A stretch of 64,000 bases of DNA from Azospirillum halopraeferens DSM 3675 (GCF_000429625.1 NZ_KE386928.1:101913-165912), one strand, 5' to 3'; positions 30,038 through 39,446 are shown, counted from the first letter of the stretch. Program-made: numbers and translations. Notes: generated from the letters alone by a model not told the origin.

Positions 30038-31429
30038 TCAGTTGGTGGCGGCGCGCGCCTGAAACAGCGCCACCCCGCGCAGCAGGTCCAGAGCGCGCGC
30101 GAGCTGGTAGTCGAACGGCGGCTCGGCGTTGTCGTTGGCCGCGTCCTCACCGTTGGCCGGCGCACCGTTCGCCGGCGGCGCGCCGTTGGCGGGCGGCGCC
30201 ATGGTGCCGGGGCCGGTGGCGCCGGGCGCGGCCGGGGCGCCGGGGGCCGGCCGCGGAGCCGTGGCGGGTCGGCCGTTGTCGTTGGTCAGGGAATGGCGCA
30301 GATCCGACTCGCGGCGGCGGGCGGCCTCGGCGATCTCCTCCACGCGGGCCGGATGCACCTCGATGTCGGGGGCGACGCCGAGCTGCTGGATGGAGCGGCC
30401 CGACGGCGTGTAGTAGCGCGCCGTGGTCAGCCGCATGGCGCCGTGCCCGGGCAGCGGGATGATGGTCTGGACCGAGCCCTTGCCGAAGGTCTGGGTGCCC
30501 AGAACGATGGCGCGGCGATGGTCCTGCAGGGCGCCGGCCACGATCTCCGACGCCGAGGCGGAGCCGCCGTTGACCAGCACCACCATGGGCAGGCCCTTGG
30601 CCATGTCGCCGGGCTTGGCGTTGTAGCGGGTGCCGTCCTCGGACTTGCGGCCGCGGGTGGAGACGATCTCCCCCTTCTCCAGGAAGGTGTCGGACACCGA
30701 CACCGCCTGATCCAGCAGACCGCCGGGGTTGTTGCGCAGGTCCAGCACCAGGCCCTTCATGCGGTCGCCCAGTTCCTGCTGAAGGGCGCCGATGGCGCGC
30801 TCCAGGCCGGCCTGGGTCTGCTCGTTGAACGAGGTGATGCGGACGTAGCCGAACTCCCCCTCGGCGCGGTGGCGCACCGACTGCACCTTGATGACGGCGC
30901 GGGTCAGGGTCACCTCGAACGGCTCGCCGGTCTCGCCGCGGCGCACGGTGACCTTGATGTCGGTGCCCACCGGGCCGCGCATCTTGTCCACCGCCTCGTT
31001 CAGGGACAGGCCGACGATGGCCTCGCCGTCCAGGTGGGTCAGCAGGTCGCCGGGCTGCAGTCCGGCGCGGAAGGCCGGGGTGTCGTCGATGGGCGACACG
31101 ACCTTGATCAGGCCGTTCTCCATGGTCACCTCGATGCCCAGCCCGCCGAACTCGCCGCGGGTCTGCACCTGCATGTCCTGGAAACTCTTGCGGTTCAGGT
31201 AGCTGGAATGGGGGTCCAGGGCGGTCAGCATGCCGTTGATGGCGGCCTCGACGAGCTGTTCGTCGGTGACCTGCTCCACATATTCGGCCCGCACGCGTTC
31301 GAACACGTCGCCGAACAGGTTAAGCTGCCGGTAGGTTTCCGACGTGTTCGTCTCGGCCGTGACCGTGGCGATGCCCGCTCCCAGGAACACCAGCGCCGCA
31401 GCGGCGGCCGCACGCTTCATCATGCTCAT
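30038..31429 (-). CDS. ctpA: Carboxy-terminal processing protease (S41)
   Basis: 463 residues. Signal peptide (residues 1-25), PDZ domain (about 95-165, GLGIEV..GLQPGDLLTHLDG), and the S41 core with the Ser in NGGSASASEI (about 290-294) and Lys317 in TFGKGSV, a Ser-Lys dyad. The C-terminal 90 residues are a low-complexity Pro/Ala/Asn stretch (PPANGAPPANGAPANG) ending in a conserved-looking FDYQLARALDLLRG. It trims periplasmic proteins. The start ATG directly follows the envC stop codon. Confidence 0.93.
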   Translation of the reverse strand: MSMMKRAAAAAALVFLGAGIATVTAETNTSETYRQLNLFGDVFERVRAEYVEQVTDEQLVEAAINGMLTALDPHSSYLNRKSFQDMQVQTRGEFGGLGIEVTMENGLIKVVSPIDDTPAFRAGLQPGDLLTHLDGEAIVGLSLNEAVDKMRGPVGTDIKVTVRRGETGEPFEVTLTRAVIKVQSVRHRAEGEFGYVRITSFNEQTQAGLERAIGALQQELGDRMKGLVLDLRNNPGGLLDQAVSVSDTFLEKGEIVSTRGRKSEDGTRYNAKPGDMAKGLPMVVLVNGGSASASEIVAGALQDHRRAIVLGTQTFGKGSVQTIIPLPGHGAMRLTTARYYTPSGRSIQQLGVAPDIEVHPARVEEIAEAARRRESDLRHSLTNDNGRPATAPRPAPGAPAAPGATGPGTMAPPANGAPPANGAPANGEDAANDNAEPPFDYQLARALDLLRGVALFQARAATN

Positions 31430-32914
31430 CTACCCTTGTCCTTTCCCCTCCGGAGCGCCGAAGCCGCGCTGCGGATTGATGGGCTGGCCGTGTCTTCGCA
31501 GCTCGTAATACAATTCCGGGGCGTCATCGCCGGCCCCCGGCACCAGACCAATCGGTTCCCCGGCCGCCACTTTGTTCCCGACGGCGGTGTCGATCCGGCC
31601 AAGTCCGGCAATCAGACTATGATATCCATTGCCGTGTTCGACGATCAAGATTTGCCCGTAGTTGCGGAACGGACCCGCGAACATCACCACACCGGCCGAC
31701 GGGGCGACCACCGCGGACCCGGCACGGGCGCGGATGGTCAGACCGCGGCTGGGCGATCCGTAGCGGTCGGCCTCGCCGTAGCGGGTGACCACCGGCCCGC
31801 CCACCGGCTGGCGCAGGCCCCCCGCCGACAGGGTCGCGGGCGGTAGATCGGGTGCGGCGGGCGCGGTTGCAACCGCCGCGCGGGATTCGGCAGCTCTGAG
31901 GTCCGCGGCTGCCGTCTCGGCAGCCCTGCGTTCGACCGCCGCCGCTTCGGCGGCTCTGCGTTCGACCGCCGCCGCTTCGGCGGCTTTGGCGTCCGCCTCG
32001 CGCCGGCGCTTGTCCTCGGCCGCTTCGGCGAGGCGGCGGGCCGCGGCGGCCCGTTCCGCCGCTTCGGCGGCGCGGCGCTCGGCGGTCAGCCGTTCGGCCT
32101 CGCGGCGGGCGGCGGCCTCCATGGCGGCGCGCCGCTCCGCCTCCACCCGGTCCATGAGCTGGCGCAGGTCGCCGGCCTGGACGCTCAGGCGCTCCATGCG
32201 CCGGGCGACCTCCCGGCGCTCCTCCTCGGTGCGGCGCGACAACTCCTCGCGGCGGGACACCAGGCGGGCGATCTCGGCGCGCCGTCCGGCCAGCGCATCG
32301 CGGGCGGCGCGGGCGTGGGTCCGCTGTTCCTCCAGCCGCTCGCGCACGTCGGCAAGCCGGCGCAGCGCACCGGCCAGGGCATCGGCGCGGGCGCGCAGCA
32401 CCGGCACCGCATCGCGCAGCATGAGGGCGGAGCGCAGGGTGTCCACCGGCCCGTCGGGCCGGGCGATGGCGACCTCCGGCGGAATCCGGGACAGCCGTTG
32501 CAGGGCGGCCAGCAGACGGGCGATCTGCTGGCGCTCCATGTCCAGCCGGTCGGCGCGGTCGCGCTCCTCGTCCTCCAGGGCCTGCAGCGACTCTTCCAGC
32601 TCCGACAGTTCACCCTCGCGGGTGCGGGCCTCGTCGGCCAGCGCCACGAGGGTGCGCCGCAACTCCTCCAACTCGGCCTCGATCGCCTCGGACTGGCGGT
32701 CGAGGAAGCGCCGGCGCGCCGCGTCCGCCTCGATCTCCTGCTCCACCCGCATCAGCGCCCGGTCGGGGGCGTCCTCCGGGGCCGCGCCGGCCGGGGCGGC
32801 GGCCAGAACCGCCAGCACCGGCAGGGTGGCCAGCACCGACGGGACGGGCAGCAGGGGCCACGCCGCCCGGTGGCGGGCACGCCCGTGAGGGTCGCCGCGG
32901 CCCGCCTGTGCCAT
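31430..32914 (-). CDS. envC: EnvC-type murein hydrolase activator (degenerate LytM)
   Basis: 494 residues. Signal region, a long coiled coil (about 50-320, Glu/Arg/Ala-rich), then a C-terminal LytM/M23 domain (about 370-490). The metal ligands of active peptidases are missing: the HxxxD position reads GLTIRA and the final HxH reads LIAGLG, while EHGNGY is kept. As for E. coli EnvC, it should activate a cell-wall amidase rather than cut itself. The coiled coil holds a 30-bp tandem duplication (31927-31986). Confidence 0.88.
   Translation of the reverse strand: MAQAGRGDPHGRARHRAAWPLLPVPSVLATLPVLAVLAAAPAGAAPEDAPDRALMRVEQEIEADAARRRFLDRQSEAIEAELEELRRTLVALADEARTREGELSELEESLQALEDEERDRADRLDMERQQIARLLAALQRLSRIPPEVAIARPDGPVDTLRSALMLRDAVPVLRARADALAGALRRLADVRERLEEQRTHARAARDALAGRRAEIARLVSRREELSRRTEEERREVARRMERLSVQAGDLRQLMDRVEAERRAAMEAAARREAERLTAERRAAEAAERAAAARRLAEAAEDKRRREADAKAAEAAAVERRAAEAAAVERRAAETAAADLRAAESRAAVATAPAAPDLPPATLSAGGLRQPVGGPVVTRYGEADRYGSPSRGLTIRARAGSAVVAPSAGVVMFAGPFRNYGQILIVEHGNGYHSLIAGLGRIDTAVGNKVAAGEPIGLVPGAGDDAPELYYELRRHGQPINPQRGFGAPEGKGQG
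31927..31986. repeat. 30-bp tandem repeat, two copies, inside envC
   Basis: Copies 31927-31956 and 31957-31986 differ at one base. In the protein they give a repeated AAEAAAVERR decapeptide in the coiled coil. The whole-codon length keeps the frame; such units can change in number by slippage. Confidence 0.8.
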
Positions 32915-32916
32915 CC

Positions 32917-34479
32917 CTATTCCGCCGCGGCGCGGGCTTGCGTGCCGTCCAGCAGGCTGGAGCCGGTCATCTCCGCCGGCTTGGGCAGCCCCATCAGGTC
33001 CAGGATGGTGGGCGCCACGTCGGCCAGGCGGCCGCTGCGGATGCGCGCACCGGCCGGGCCGTTGATCAGCACCAGCGGCACCTTGTCCAGGGTGTGGGCG
33101 GTGTGCGGCCCGCCGGTCTCCGGGTCCTTCATCATCTCGCAGTTGCCGTGATCGGCGGTCAGCAGGATGGTGCCGCCCTGCCGGCGCACCGCCTCCTCCA
33201 GCCGGGCGACGCAGCGGTCGACCGTCTCCACCGCCTTGATGGCGGCGTCCAGCTTGCCGCTGTGTCCGACCATGTCGGGGTTGGCGTAGTTGATGACCAC
33301 CAGATCATAGGTGCCGCCGTCGACGGCGGCGACCACCTTGTCGGTGACCTCGGCCGCCGACATCTCCGGCTGCAGGTCGTAGGTCGCGACCTTGGGCGAG
33401 GGCACGAGGATGCGATCCTCGCCCGGATACTGCCGCTCCTCGCCACCGTTGAAGAAGAAGGTGACGTGCGGATACTTCTCGGTCTCTGCGATGCGCAACT
33501 GCGTCAGCCCGGCCTCGGACACCACTTCGCCCAGCACCCTGGTGAGAGATTTCGGCGGAAAGATGGTCGACATGCGCGCCGCCAGGTCGGCGGAATACTC
33601 GACCATGCCGGTGACCGAGGCGAGTGCGGGCGGCGTGCCGCGGTCGAAGCCGGCGAAGTCGGCGTCGACGAAAGCGGCCAGGATCTCCCGGGCGCGGTCG
33701 GCGCGGAAGTTGGCCATCAACACGGCGTCGCCATCCTTCATGCCCCGGTAGCCGTTGATGACGGTGGGCAGGATGAACTCGTCATGGGTGCCGGCGGCGT
33801 AGCTCCGGTCGATGGCGGCGATGGGGTCGGCGGCCCGCTCTCCCTCGCCATGGGCGATGGCGGCGTAGGCGCGGGCGACGCGATCCCACCGCTTGTCGCG
33901 GTCCATGGCGTAATAGCGGCCGATGACCGTGGCGACGGACACGCCGGCCAGCTCGTGCACGTCGGCCATGAACTCGGCCACCTGGTCGCGCGCCGACTGC
34001 GGCGGAACGTCGCGCCCGTCGGTGAAGGCGTGCACCTCGACCGGAATGCCCTCGCGCGCCAGGACGGCGGCCAGCGCCGCCATATGGTCCTGGTGGGAAT
34101 GGACGCCGCCGGGTGACAGCAGCCCCATCAGGTGGCAACGCCCGCCGGTGCGGTGCAGCGTCGCGATCAGGTCGCCGACGGCCTTGTTGCGCTCCAGTTC
34201 GCCCTCGACGATGGCGTGGTCGATCATGACCAGATCCTGCATGACCACGCGGCCGGCACCCAGGTTCATGTGGCCGACTTCGGAGTTGCCCATCTGCCCC
34301 TTGGGCAGCCCGACCTCCTCCTCGCTGGCCTCCAGGAAGGCGTGCGGCTCGTTGCCCCACAGCCGGTCGAAGGTGGGGGTGTCGGCCAGGGCGACGGCGT
34401 TGTCCGCACGCTCCTCCCGGTAGCCCCAGCCGTCCAGGACGCACAGAACGACAGGGCGGGGACGATGGGTCTCGGTCAT
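32917..34479 (-). CDS. gpmI: 2,3-bisphosphoglycerate-independent phosphoglycerate mutase
   Basis: 520 residues, standard length. N-terminal LCVLDGWGYRE, the phosphorylated Ser66 in GQMGNSEVGH, and metal-binding LTADHGNCE. It interconverts 3- and 2-phosphoglycerate. Only 2 bases separate it from envC, the same gpmI-envC-ctpA order found in many Proteobacteria. Confidence 0.95.
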   Translation of the reverse strand: MTETHRPRPVVLCVLDGWGYREERADNAVALADTPTFDRLWGNEPHAFLEASEEEVGLPKGQMGNSEVGHMNLGAGRVVMQDLVMIDHAIVEGELERNKAVGDLIATLHRTGGRCHLMGLLSPGGVHSHQDHMAALAAVLAREGIPVEVHAFTDGRDVPPQSARDQVAEFMADVHELAGVSVATVIGRYYAMDRDKRWDRVARAYAAIAHGEGERAADPIAAIDRSYAAGTHDEFILPTVINGYRGMKDGDAVLMANFRADRAREILAAFVDADFAGFDRGTPPALASVTGMVEYSADLAARMSTIFPPKSLTRVLGEVVSEAGLTQLRIAETEKYPHVTFFFNGGEERQYPGEDRILVPSPKVATYDLQPEMSAAEVTDKVVAAVDGGTYDLVVINYANPDMVGHSGKLDAAIKAVETVDRCVARLEEAVRRQGGTILLTADHGNCEMMKDPETGGPHTAHTLDKVPLVLINGPAGARIRSGRLADVAPTILDLMGLPKPAEMTGSSLLDGTQARAAAE

Positions 34480-34567
34480 CGCGGGTCCTTTCTCCGAGGC
34501 GGGTTGGCTGGCACGGTCAGGGGGCGCCGCTGCGGGTTGTTCTCATTGCGGCGCGGACGCGGCGGAA

Positions 34568-34596
34568 CGCTCCTCCCCCTTGGCGGGGAAGGAGCG
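34568..34596 (-). terminator. Imperfect hairpin between the IalB-like gene and gpmI
   Basis: A 7-bp stem, one mismatch and 4 more pairs around a 5-base loop. It lies downstream of the IalB-like gene on the minus strand and 90 bp before gpmI. No strong T-run, so a terminator role is tentative. Confidence 0.35.
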
Positions 34597-34725
34597 CCGC
34601 TTTCCTGCATGGCAAACGTAGTGACCGACCCGCACAGCGTCAATTCAAGCCCGGTCCCGGCACCCGCCCGGGCGGCCGGCGCAGGCGGCATGGGTGGCGA
34701 GCGATGAGCGCAGGGCTGAACGCCG

Positions 34726-35238
34726 TTACTGAAGATTGCGCAGCATCTCTTCGAAATTGCGGCTGAAGCCGTTCAGCGGGAAGTCGATGTCGCGCCGGCC
34801 GGCGCGCAGGAAGTTGACGCGCACCAGCACCGTCGAGCCGTTGCGGAACTGATCGACGATGCGGCCGGATACGAAGTTGGGGAACATGCACATGTTGATG
34901 GTGGCGATGTGCGTTTCGATGCGCGGCTGCCGGTCGACGCGGATGGCGCAGTTTTCGATCAGTCCCTGGCTGGTGGTCAGGAACAGGTGGTAGTCGTTGC
35001 CCGTGGGGATGACGCTGAGCCCGACGAACCCGACCTCGCCCCCTTCATCGAACAGACGGTAGTTCAGCAGGCGGCACGTCTTGGCGTCCGTCATCCGGTC
35101 GATTTCGCAGGAGTTCGTCCACGCCCCCTCGGGCCCGAACTCGGCGCTGGATTTCGACAGGTCGACGGCGCGGGCGGGCGCCGGCGCAAGCGCCGGCAAC
35201 AGTCCGGCAAGCATCGTCACAACAAGCATCCAGCGCAT
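34726..35238 (-). CDS. Exported IalB-like (invasion-associated locus B) protein
   Basis: 170 residues from ATG 35238 with a signal peptide (MRWMLVVTMLAGLLPALAPA, cleavage after ARA near residue 25). The mature part has four Cys (SCEID, TCRLL, NCAIR, MCMF) and IVDQFRNGSTVLVRVNF, a pattern I associate with the IalB family. The assignment is by general pattern only. It stands alone between gpmI and a 352-bp upstream region. Confidence 0.6.
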   Translation of the reverse strand: MRWMLVVTMLAGLLPALAPAPARAVDLSKSSAEFGPEGAWTNSCEIDRMTDAKTCRLLNYRLFDEGGEVGFVGLSVIPTGNDYHLFLTTSQGLIENCAIRVDRQPRIETHIATINMCMFPNFVSGRIVDQFRNGSTVLVRVNFLRAGRRDIDFPLNGFSRNFEEMLRNLQ

Positions 35239-35590
35239 CGTTCGGGTCCTTATGCAGTCCGTTCGGGCTGTTCCCGCCCGCATGATATCGTCCGAACGGA
35301 TAGGCGCAAGCATAGTGTTGCCGGAAAAACGCCCGGGAGTGCCCAACTTTTTAGCAAAATCTGCATGCGGAACAGGAATTTATCGACGAGGGGCGGATGC
35401 GGCGTCGGATGACGGTCACAGCGCTGCGTCGGTTCGGCAACAGTGGTGCCGGCGACGGGGTGTCGCGGAACGGGCGGCGTGTGCGAACGGTAATCAATCG
35501 CGCTTGACAGGGCCGGCGTTGGCGGCCAAGGTGCCGCGTGCGAACCGCTCGCATTTGCATGTGAACCAATAAATCCGGGAGACTTGCGGG
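35239..35590. other. 352-bp divergent region (IalB-like / iron-binding protein)
   Basis: No gene is seen. A 9-bp inverted repeat (35257-35265 and 35291-35299, TCCGTTCGG and its complement, 25 bp apart) lies close to the IalB-like gene. A TTGACA at 35504-35509 has no good -10 box after it. A Fur-like box (35539-35553) lies before the iron-binding protein gene. Confidence 0.5.
35539..35553. promoter_or_regulatory. Fur-like box before the ferric-iron binding protein gene
   Basis: TGCGA, five bases, TCGCA: a perfect dyad 38 bp before the ATG. It matches the half-site spacing of the alphaproteobacterial Fur-type consensus TGCAA-N5-TTGCA. A near-identical site (TGCAA-N5-TCGCA) precedes the permease gene at 39432. 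Confidence 0.45.
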
Positions 35591-36616
35591 ATGTTCAAGG
35601 GAACGCGCGGCTGGATGACCGCCACGTTCGGTGCCGTGCTGCTGACGGCCGGCGCCGCCGGTGCCGCGGAGGTGAACGTATACTCCGCGCGGCACTACGA
35701 CGTGGACAAGACGCTCTACGAGACGTTCGAAAAGAACACCGGGATCAAGGTCAACCTGATCGAAGGCAAGGACGACGAGCTGATCGAGCGCATCCGCAGC
35801 GAGGCCGCCAACAGCCCTGCCGACGTGCTGATCACCGTCGACGCCGGCCGCCTGTGGCGCGCCCAGGAGGCGGGAATTCTCCAGCCGATCCGGTCGGAGG
35901 CGCTGGAGAAGGCGATCCCGGCCCACCTGCGGGAGCCCGAGGGCCACTGGTTCGGCCTGTCCAAGCGCGCCCGCGTGCTGGTCTACAACAAGGATGCGGT
36001 GGAGCCGGCCAAGCTGAAGAGCTATGAGGACCTGGCCGCGCCGGAGTGGAAGGGGCGGGTACTGGTGCGTTCCTCCACCAACGTCTACAACCAGTCGCTG
36101 GCCGGCGCCATGCTCGCCGCCCACGGTCCGGAAAAGACCGAGGAGTGGGCCAGGGGCGTGGTCGAGAACATGGCGCGCAAGCCGCAGGGCGGCGACACCG
36201 ATCAGATCAAGGGCGTGGCCGCCGGCGAGGGCGACGTCGCCGTCTCCAACACCTACTATTTCGGCCGTCTCGCCGCTTCGCAGAAGCCGGAGGACCAGGC
36301 GATCGTGAGCAAGCTGGGGATCATCTTCCCCAACCAGGGTGATCGCGGCACCCACGTCAACGTGTCCGGTGCCGGCGTCGCGAAGAACGCGCCGAACAAG
36401 GACGCGGCGGTGAAGTTCCTGGAGTATCTGGCCACCCCGGCCGCCCAGAAGGTCTTCGCCGAGGGCAACTACGAGTACCCGGCGGTGCCCGGCGTCGAGG
36501 TCCATCCCATCGTGGCCGGCTGGGGCCCGTTCAAGGAGGACGAGCTGAACGCCGCCGTGTACGGCAAGAACAACGCCGAGGCGTTGAAGGTCATGGACCG
36601 CGCCGGCTGGAAGTAA
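35591..36616 (+). CDS. Fe(3+) ABC transporter periplasmic binding protein
   Basis: 341 residues. Signal peptide (about 1-25), then EVNVYSARHYDVDKTLYETF, the start typical of FbpA/FutA. The paired tyrosines that bind ferric iron are visible in SNTYYFG, with ARHYD near the N terminus also typical. It delivers Fe(3+) to an inner-membrane permease; a matching permease gene lies 1 kb downstream on the other strand, after the pirin gene. Strong terminator after the stop. Confidence 0.92.
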   Translation: MFKGTRGWMTATFGAVLLTAGAAGAAEVNVYSARHYDVDKTLYETFEKNTGIKVNLIEGKDDELIERIRSEAANSPADVLITVDAGRLWRAQEAGILQPIRSEALEKAIPAHLREPEGHWFGLSKRARVLVYNKDAVEPAKLKSYEDLAAPEWKGRVLVRSSTNVYNQSLAGAMLAAHGPEKTEEWARGVVENMARKPQGGDTDQIKGVAAGEGDVAVSNTYYFGRLAASQKPEDQAIVSKLGIIFPNQGDRGTHVNVSGAGVAKNAPNKDAAVKFLEYLATPAAQKVFAEGNYEYPAVPGVEVHPIVAGWGPFKEDELNAAVYGKNNAEALKVMDRAGWK

Positions 36617-36643
36617 GCCACCGGACGGCACGGTTCATCCAGG

Positions 36644-36675
36644 GGGCGCGCCCGGCGGAGGGCGCGCCCTTTTTT
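36644..36675 (+). terminator. Rho-independent terminator of the iron-binding protein gene
   Basis: A perfect 10-bp stem (36644-36653 with 36660-36669), a 6-base loop and six Ts (36670-36675), 27 bases after the stop. Confidence 0.88.
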
Positions 36676-36697
36676 GCGTCGGCGGTCCGCTCCGGTG

Positions 36698-37558
36698 TCA
36701 GAACCGGCCGGCGCGGAAGTCGTCGTAGGCCTGCAGAACCTCCTCGCGCGTGTTCATCACCACGGGGCCGCCCCACGCCACCGGCTCGCCGATGGGGCGG
36801 CCGGACAGCAGCAGGACACGGGCGCCGCCCGGCCCGGCGGTCAGGGCGGCGTGGTCGCCGGCACCGCCCAGCACGGCCGCGCTCAACGCCGTCACCGGCG
36901 TTCCGGCCACGTCGGCGGAGCCCTCGTAGACCACCACCACGGCGTTGTGATCCTCCGGCACCGGCTCGGCGAAGGCGGCGCCCGGCGGCAGCACCACGTC
37001 GACGTAGCGCGCGTCGGTCGCCTCGGCGCGGATCGGCCCGCTGGTGCCCGCCGCCGTGCGCCCGGCGATGACCTTGACGGTGACGCCGCCGTCCCGCGTC
37101 TCCACCGGGATGGTCGGCGCGGGGAACTCCTGGTAGGCGGGCTCGCACATTTTCAGCCGTGCCGGCAGGTTGATCCAGAGCTGGAAACCGTGCATCAGCC
37201 CTTCGGTCTGCTCCGGCATCTCGGAATGCAGGATGCCGCGCCCGGCGGTCATCCATTGCACGCCGCCGGTCTCGATGACGCCGGAATGGCCGCGGTTGTC
37301 GGCGTGGCGCATGCGCCCGGCCAGCATGTAGGTGACCGTCTCGAAGCCGCGATGGGGATGCTCCGGAAAGCCCGCGATGTAGGCGCCGGGATCGTCGGAG
37401 CCGAAGAAGTCGAGCATCAGGAAGGGATCGAGCATGCGCAGCCGCTGCGTGCCGATCAGCCGGATCAGACTGACGCCGGCGCCGTCCGAGGTGGCCATGC
37501 CCTCCGCGACGTCGAGCACGGGGCGGGGGGCTGAGAGGGTGGCCTGCGCGGTGGTCAT
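36698..37558 (-). CDS. Pirin family protein
   Basis: 286 residues from the ATG at about 37558. Double cupin with the pirin signature HPHRGFETVTYMLAGRMRHADN and GGVQWMTAGRGILHSEMP, which supplies the metal-binding His/Glu set, and LWINLPARLKM. Pirins are iron-binding, some with quercetinase activity; the role here is unknown. It lies between the iron-binding protein and iron-permease genes, on the permease strand. Confidence 0.9.
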   Translation of the reverse strand: MTTAQATLSAPRPVLDVAEGMATSDGAGVSLIRLIGTQRLRMLDPFLMLDFFGSDDPGAYIAGFPEHPHRGFETVTYMLAGRMRHADNRGHSGVIETGGVQWMTAGRGILHSEMPEQTEGLMHGFQLWINLPARLKMCEPAYQEFPAPTIPVETRDGGVTVKVIAGRTAAGTSGPIRAEATDARYVDVVLPPGAAFAEPVPEDHNAVVVVYEGSADVAGTPVTALSAAVLGGAGDHAALTAGPGGARVLLLSGRPIGEPVAWGGPVVMNTREEVLQAYDDFRAGRF

Positions 37559-37687
37559 GGGAACGCTCCGGGTCGGGGGGACTGATGGCAGAGGTAATCG
37601 TTCCCACCGGGAAGCGATAGCCACCGGGGCCGCGCCAATGCGTTGCCCGTCCCGCAACAATCCCCGCCGCGTCCTCCTCGTCCCCCG

Positions 37688-39379
37688 TCAGCCCGCCTGC
37701 CCCGGCCGGGTGCGGCGGATGGAGCGGCTGAGCAGCATCACCGGTACGATGCCCACCGCCACAATGGCCAGGGCCGGCATCGCCGCCTCCGCCAGCCGTT
37801 CGTCGGAGGCCAGCGTGTAAGCGCGCACGGCCAGCGTGTCGAAGTTGAAGGGCCGCACGATCATGGTGGCCGGCAGTTCCTTCATGACGTCCACGAACAC
37901 CAGCAGCGCCGCGGTCAGCAGGCTGCCGGTCATGATCGGTGCGTGCACCCGCACCAGCGTGCGCCCGGCGGACTGGCCCAGCACCCGCGACGCGTGGTCC
38001 ATGGTGGGGCGGATCTTGCCCAGGCTCGCCTCCACGGTGTTGAGGGACACCGCCAGGAAACGGACGAGGTAGGCGAACAGCACCGCCGCGATGGTGCCGC
38101 TCAGCACCAGGCCGGTGGACACCCCGAAGTTGGCGCGCATGAACGCGTCCACCGCATTGTCCAATCGGGCGAAGGGGATGAGGACACCGACCGCGATCAC
38201 GGACCCCGGCACGGCGTACCCCATGGCGGCGACGCGCACCGCCCCCTTCAGCAGCGGCGACGGGTGCAGCCGCTGCCCATAGGCCAGCACCAGGGCGAGC
38301 ATCACCGCCAGAAGGGCCGCCAGGGCCGCCAGAGTGAAGCTGTTGACCGCCAGGTCCAGGAAGGTGTCGCGCAGCCGGGCGTCGCCGACGCGGACCGCCA
38401 TGTCCAGCAGGATGGCGGCCGGCACCGCGAAGCCCAGCAGCAGCGGCGTCGCGCAGGCGGCCAGCGCCGCCCCGGCCCGCCAGCCGGTCAGCCGATGGGT
38501 CGGCAGGGTGCGGTAGCGCGTGGTGGTATGGTGATAGCGGGCCTGCCGGCGCGACCAGCGCTCCAGCACGATCAGCACCAGCACGAACAGCATCAGCGTC
38601 GCCGCGAGCTGGGCAGCCGCCACCGGGTTGCCCATGGCGAACCAGGTGCGGTAGATGCCGGTGGTGAAGGTGTTCACGGCGAAGTACTGCACCGTCCCGA
38701 AGTCGGCCAGCACCTCCATCAGCGCCAGGGCCAGGCCGGCGACGATGGCCGGACGGGCCAGCGGCAGGGCGACGGTGAAGAAGCTGCGCCAGGGGCCGCG
38801 GCCCAGGGTGCGGCTGACCTCCAGCACGCACACCGACTGCTCCAGGAACGCGGCTCGGGACAGCAGGTACACGTACGGGTACAGCACCAGCGTCATCAGT
38901 ACCGCCGCCCCTTCCACCGTGCGGATGTCGGGAAACCAGTAGTCGCGGCGGGTCCAGCCGAAGGTGTCGCGCAGGGCCGTCTGCACCGGGCCGACGAACT
39001 GCAGCAGGTCGGTGTAGGTGTACGCCATCACGTACGCCGGCACCGCCATGGGCAGCAGCAGCGCCCATTCCAGCGTGCGGCTGCCGGGGAAGCGGCACAT
39101 GGTGACCAACCACGCCGTGCCGACCCCGATGACCAGCGTGCCCAGCCCGACTCCGGTCACCAGGCGCAGGGTGTTGGCCACATACTCCCACAGCACGGTC
39201 TCGGCCAGATGGCCCCACACGCCGTCGCTGGGCACGAAGACGCGGCTGGTCACCACCAGGACGGGCAGGGCCACCAGGATGGCGATGATCAGGGTGACCG
39301 CCGTCCAGGCGCTGGGCAGCAGGCGGCGCACGGAGCCGCCGGCGGACGGGCGGGACGGGTTCAGGGTGTCGGTGGTCAA
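37688..39379 (-). CDS. Fe(3+) ABC transporter permease (FbpB/FutB-like, two fused halves)
   Basis: 563 residues from TTG 39379, chosen because GGGAA lies 7 bases upstream and because a Fur-like box (39432-39446) lies before it; the open frame extends to 39523 but would then cover that box. About 12 membrane segments in two repeats, each with an EAA-type loop (EVSRTLGRGPWRSFFTVALPLARPAI and HASRVLGQSAGRTLVRVHAPIM), as in ferric iron permeases. No ATPase gene (fbpC) is adjacent. Confidence 0.88.
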   Translation of the reverse strand: MTTDTLNPSRPSAGGSVRRLLPSAWTAVTLIIAILVALPVLVVTSRVFVPSDGVWGHLAETVLWEYVANTLRLVTGVGLGTLVIGVGTAWLVTMCRFPGSRTLEWALLLPMAVPAYVMAYTYTDLLQFVGPVQTALRDTFGWTRRDYWFPDIRTVEGAAVLMTLVLYPYVYLLSRAAFLEQSVCVLEVSRTLGRGPWRSFFTVALPLARPAIVAGLALALMEVLADFGTVQYFAVNTFTTGIYRTWFAMGNPVAAAQLAATLMLFVLVLIVLERWSRRQARYHHTTTRYRTLPTHRLTGWRAGAALAACATPLLLGFAVPAAILLDMAVRVGDARLRDTFLDLAVNSFTLAALAALLAVMLALVLAYGQRLHPSPLLKGAVRVAAMGYAVPGSVIAVGVLIPFARLDNAVDAFMRANFGVSTGLVLSGTIAAVLFAYLVRFLAVSLNTVEASLGKIRPTMDHASRVLGQSAGRTLVRVHAPIMTGSLLTAALLVFVDVMKELPATMIVRPFNFDTLAVRAYTLASDERLAEAAMPALAIVAVGIVPVMLLSRSIRRTRPGQAG

Positions 39380-39431
39380 CGCGGTGTTCCCGGGAATAGC
39401 CCCAATGGTGCCATGGCATTGTGGCACAGTC

Positions 39432-39446
39432 TGCAAATAAGTCGCA
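39432..39446. promoter_or_regulatory. Fur-like box before the iron permease gene
   Basis: TGCAA, five bases, TCGCA, 53 bp upstream of the proposed TTG start. It shares the TGCRA-N5-TCGCA pattern with the site at 35539. It could also affect the divergent globin gene. Confidence 0.45.

Noticed and set aside
28718-31846. Open frame of over 1,000 codons on the plus strand opposite rppH, the deacetylase and ctpA
   Set aside because: No domain signature, and all three real genes on the other strand are clear.
35504-35532. Sigma70 promoter starting at TTGACA before the iron-binding protein gene
   Set aside because: The -35 box is perfect but the sequence 17 bp later (CAAGGT) is not a -10 box.
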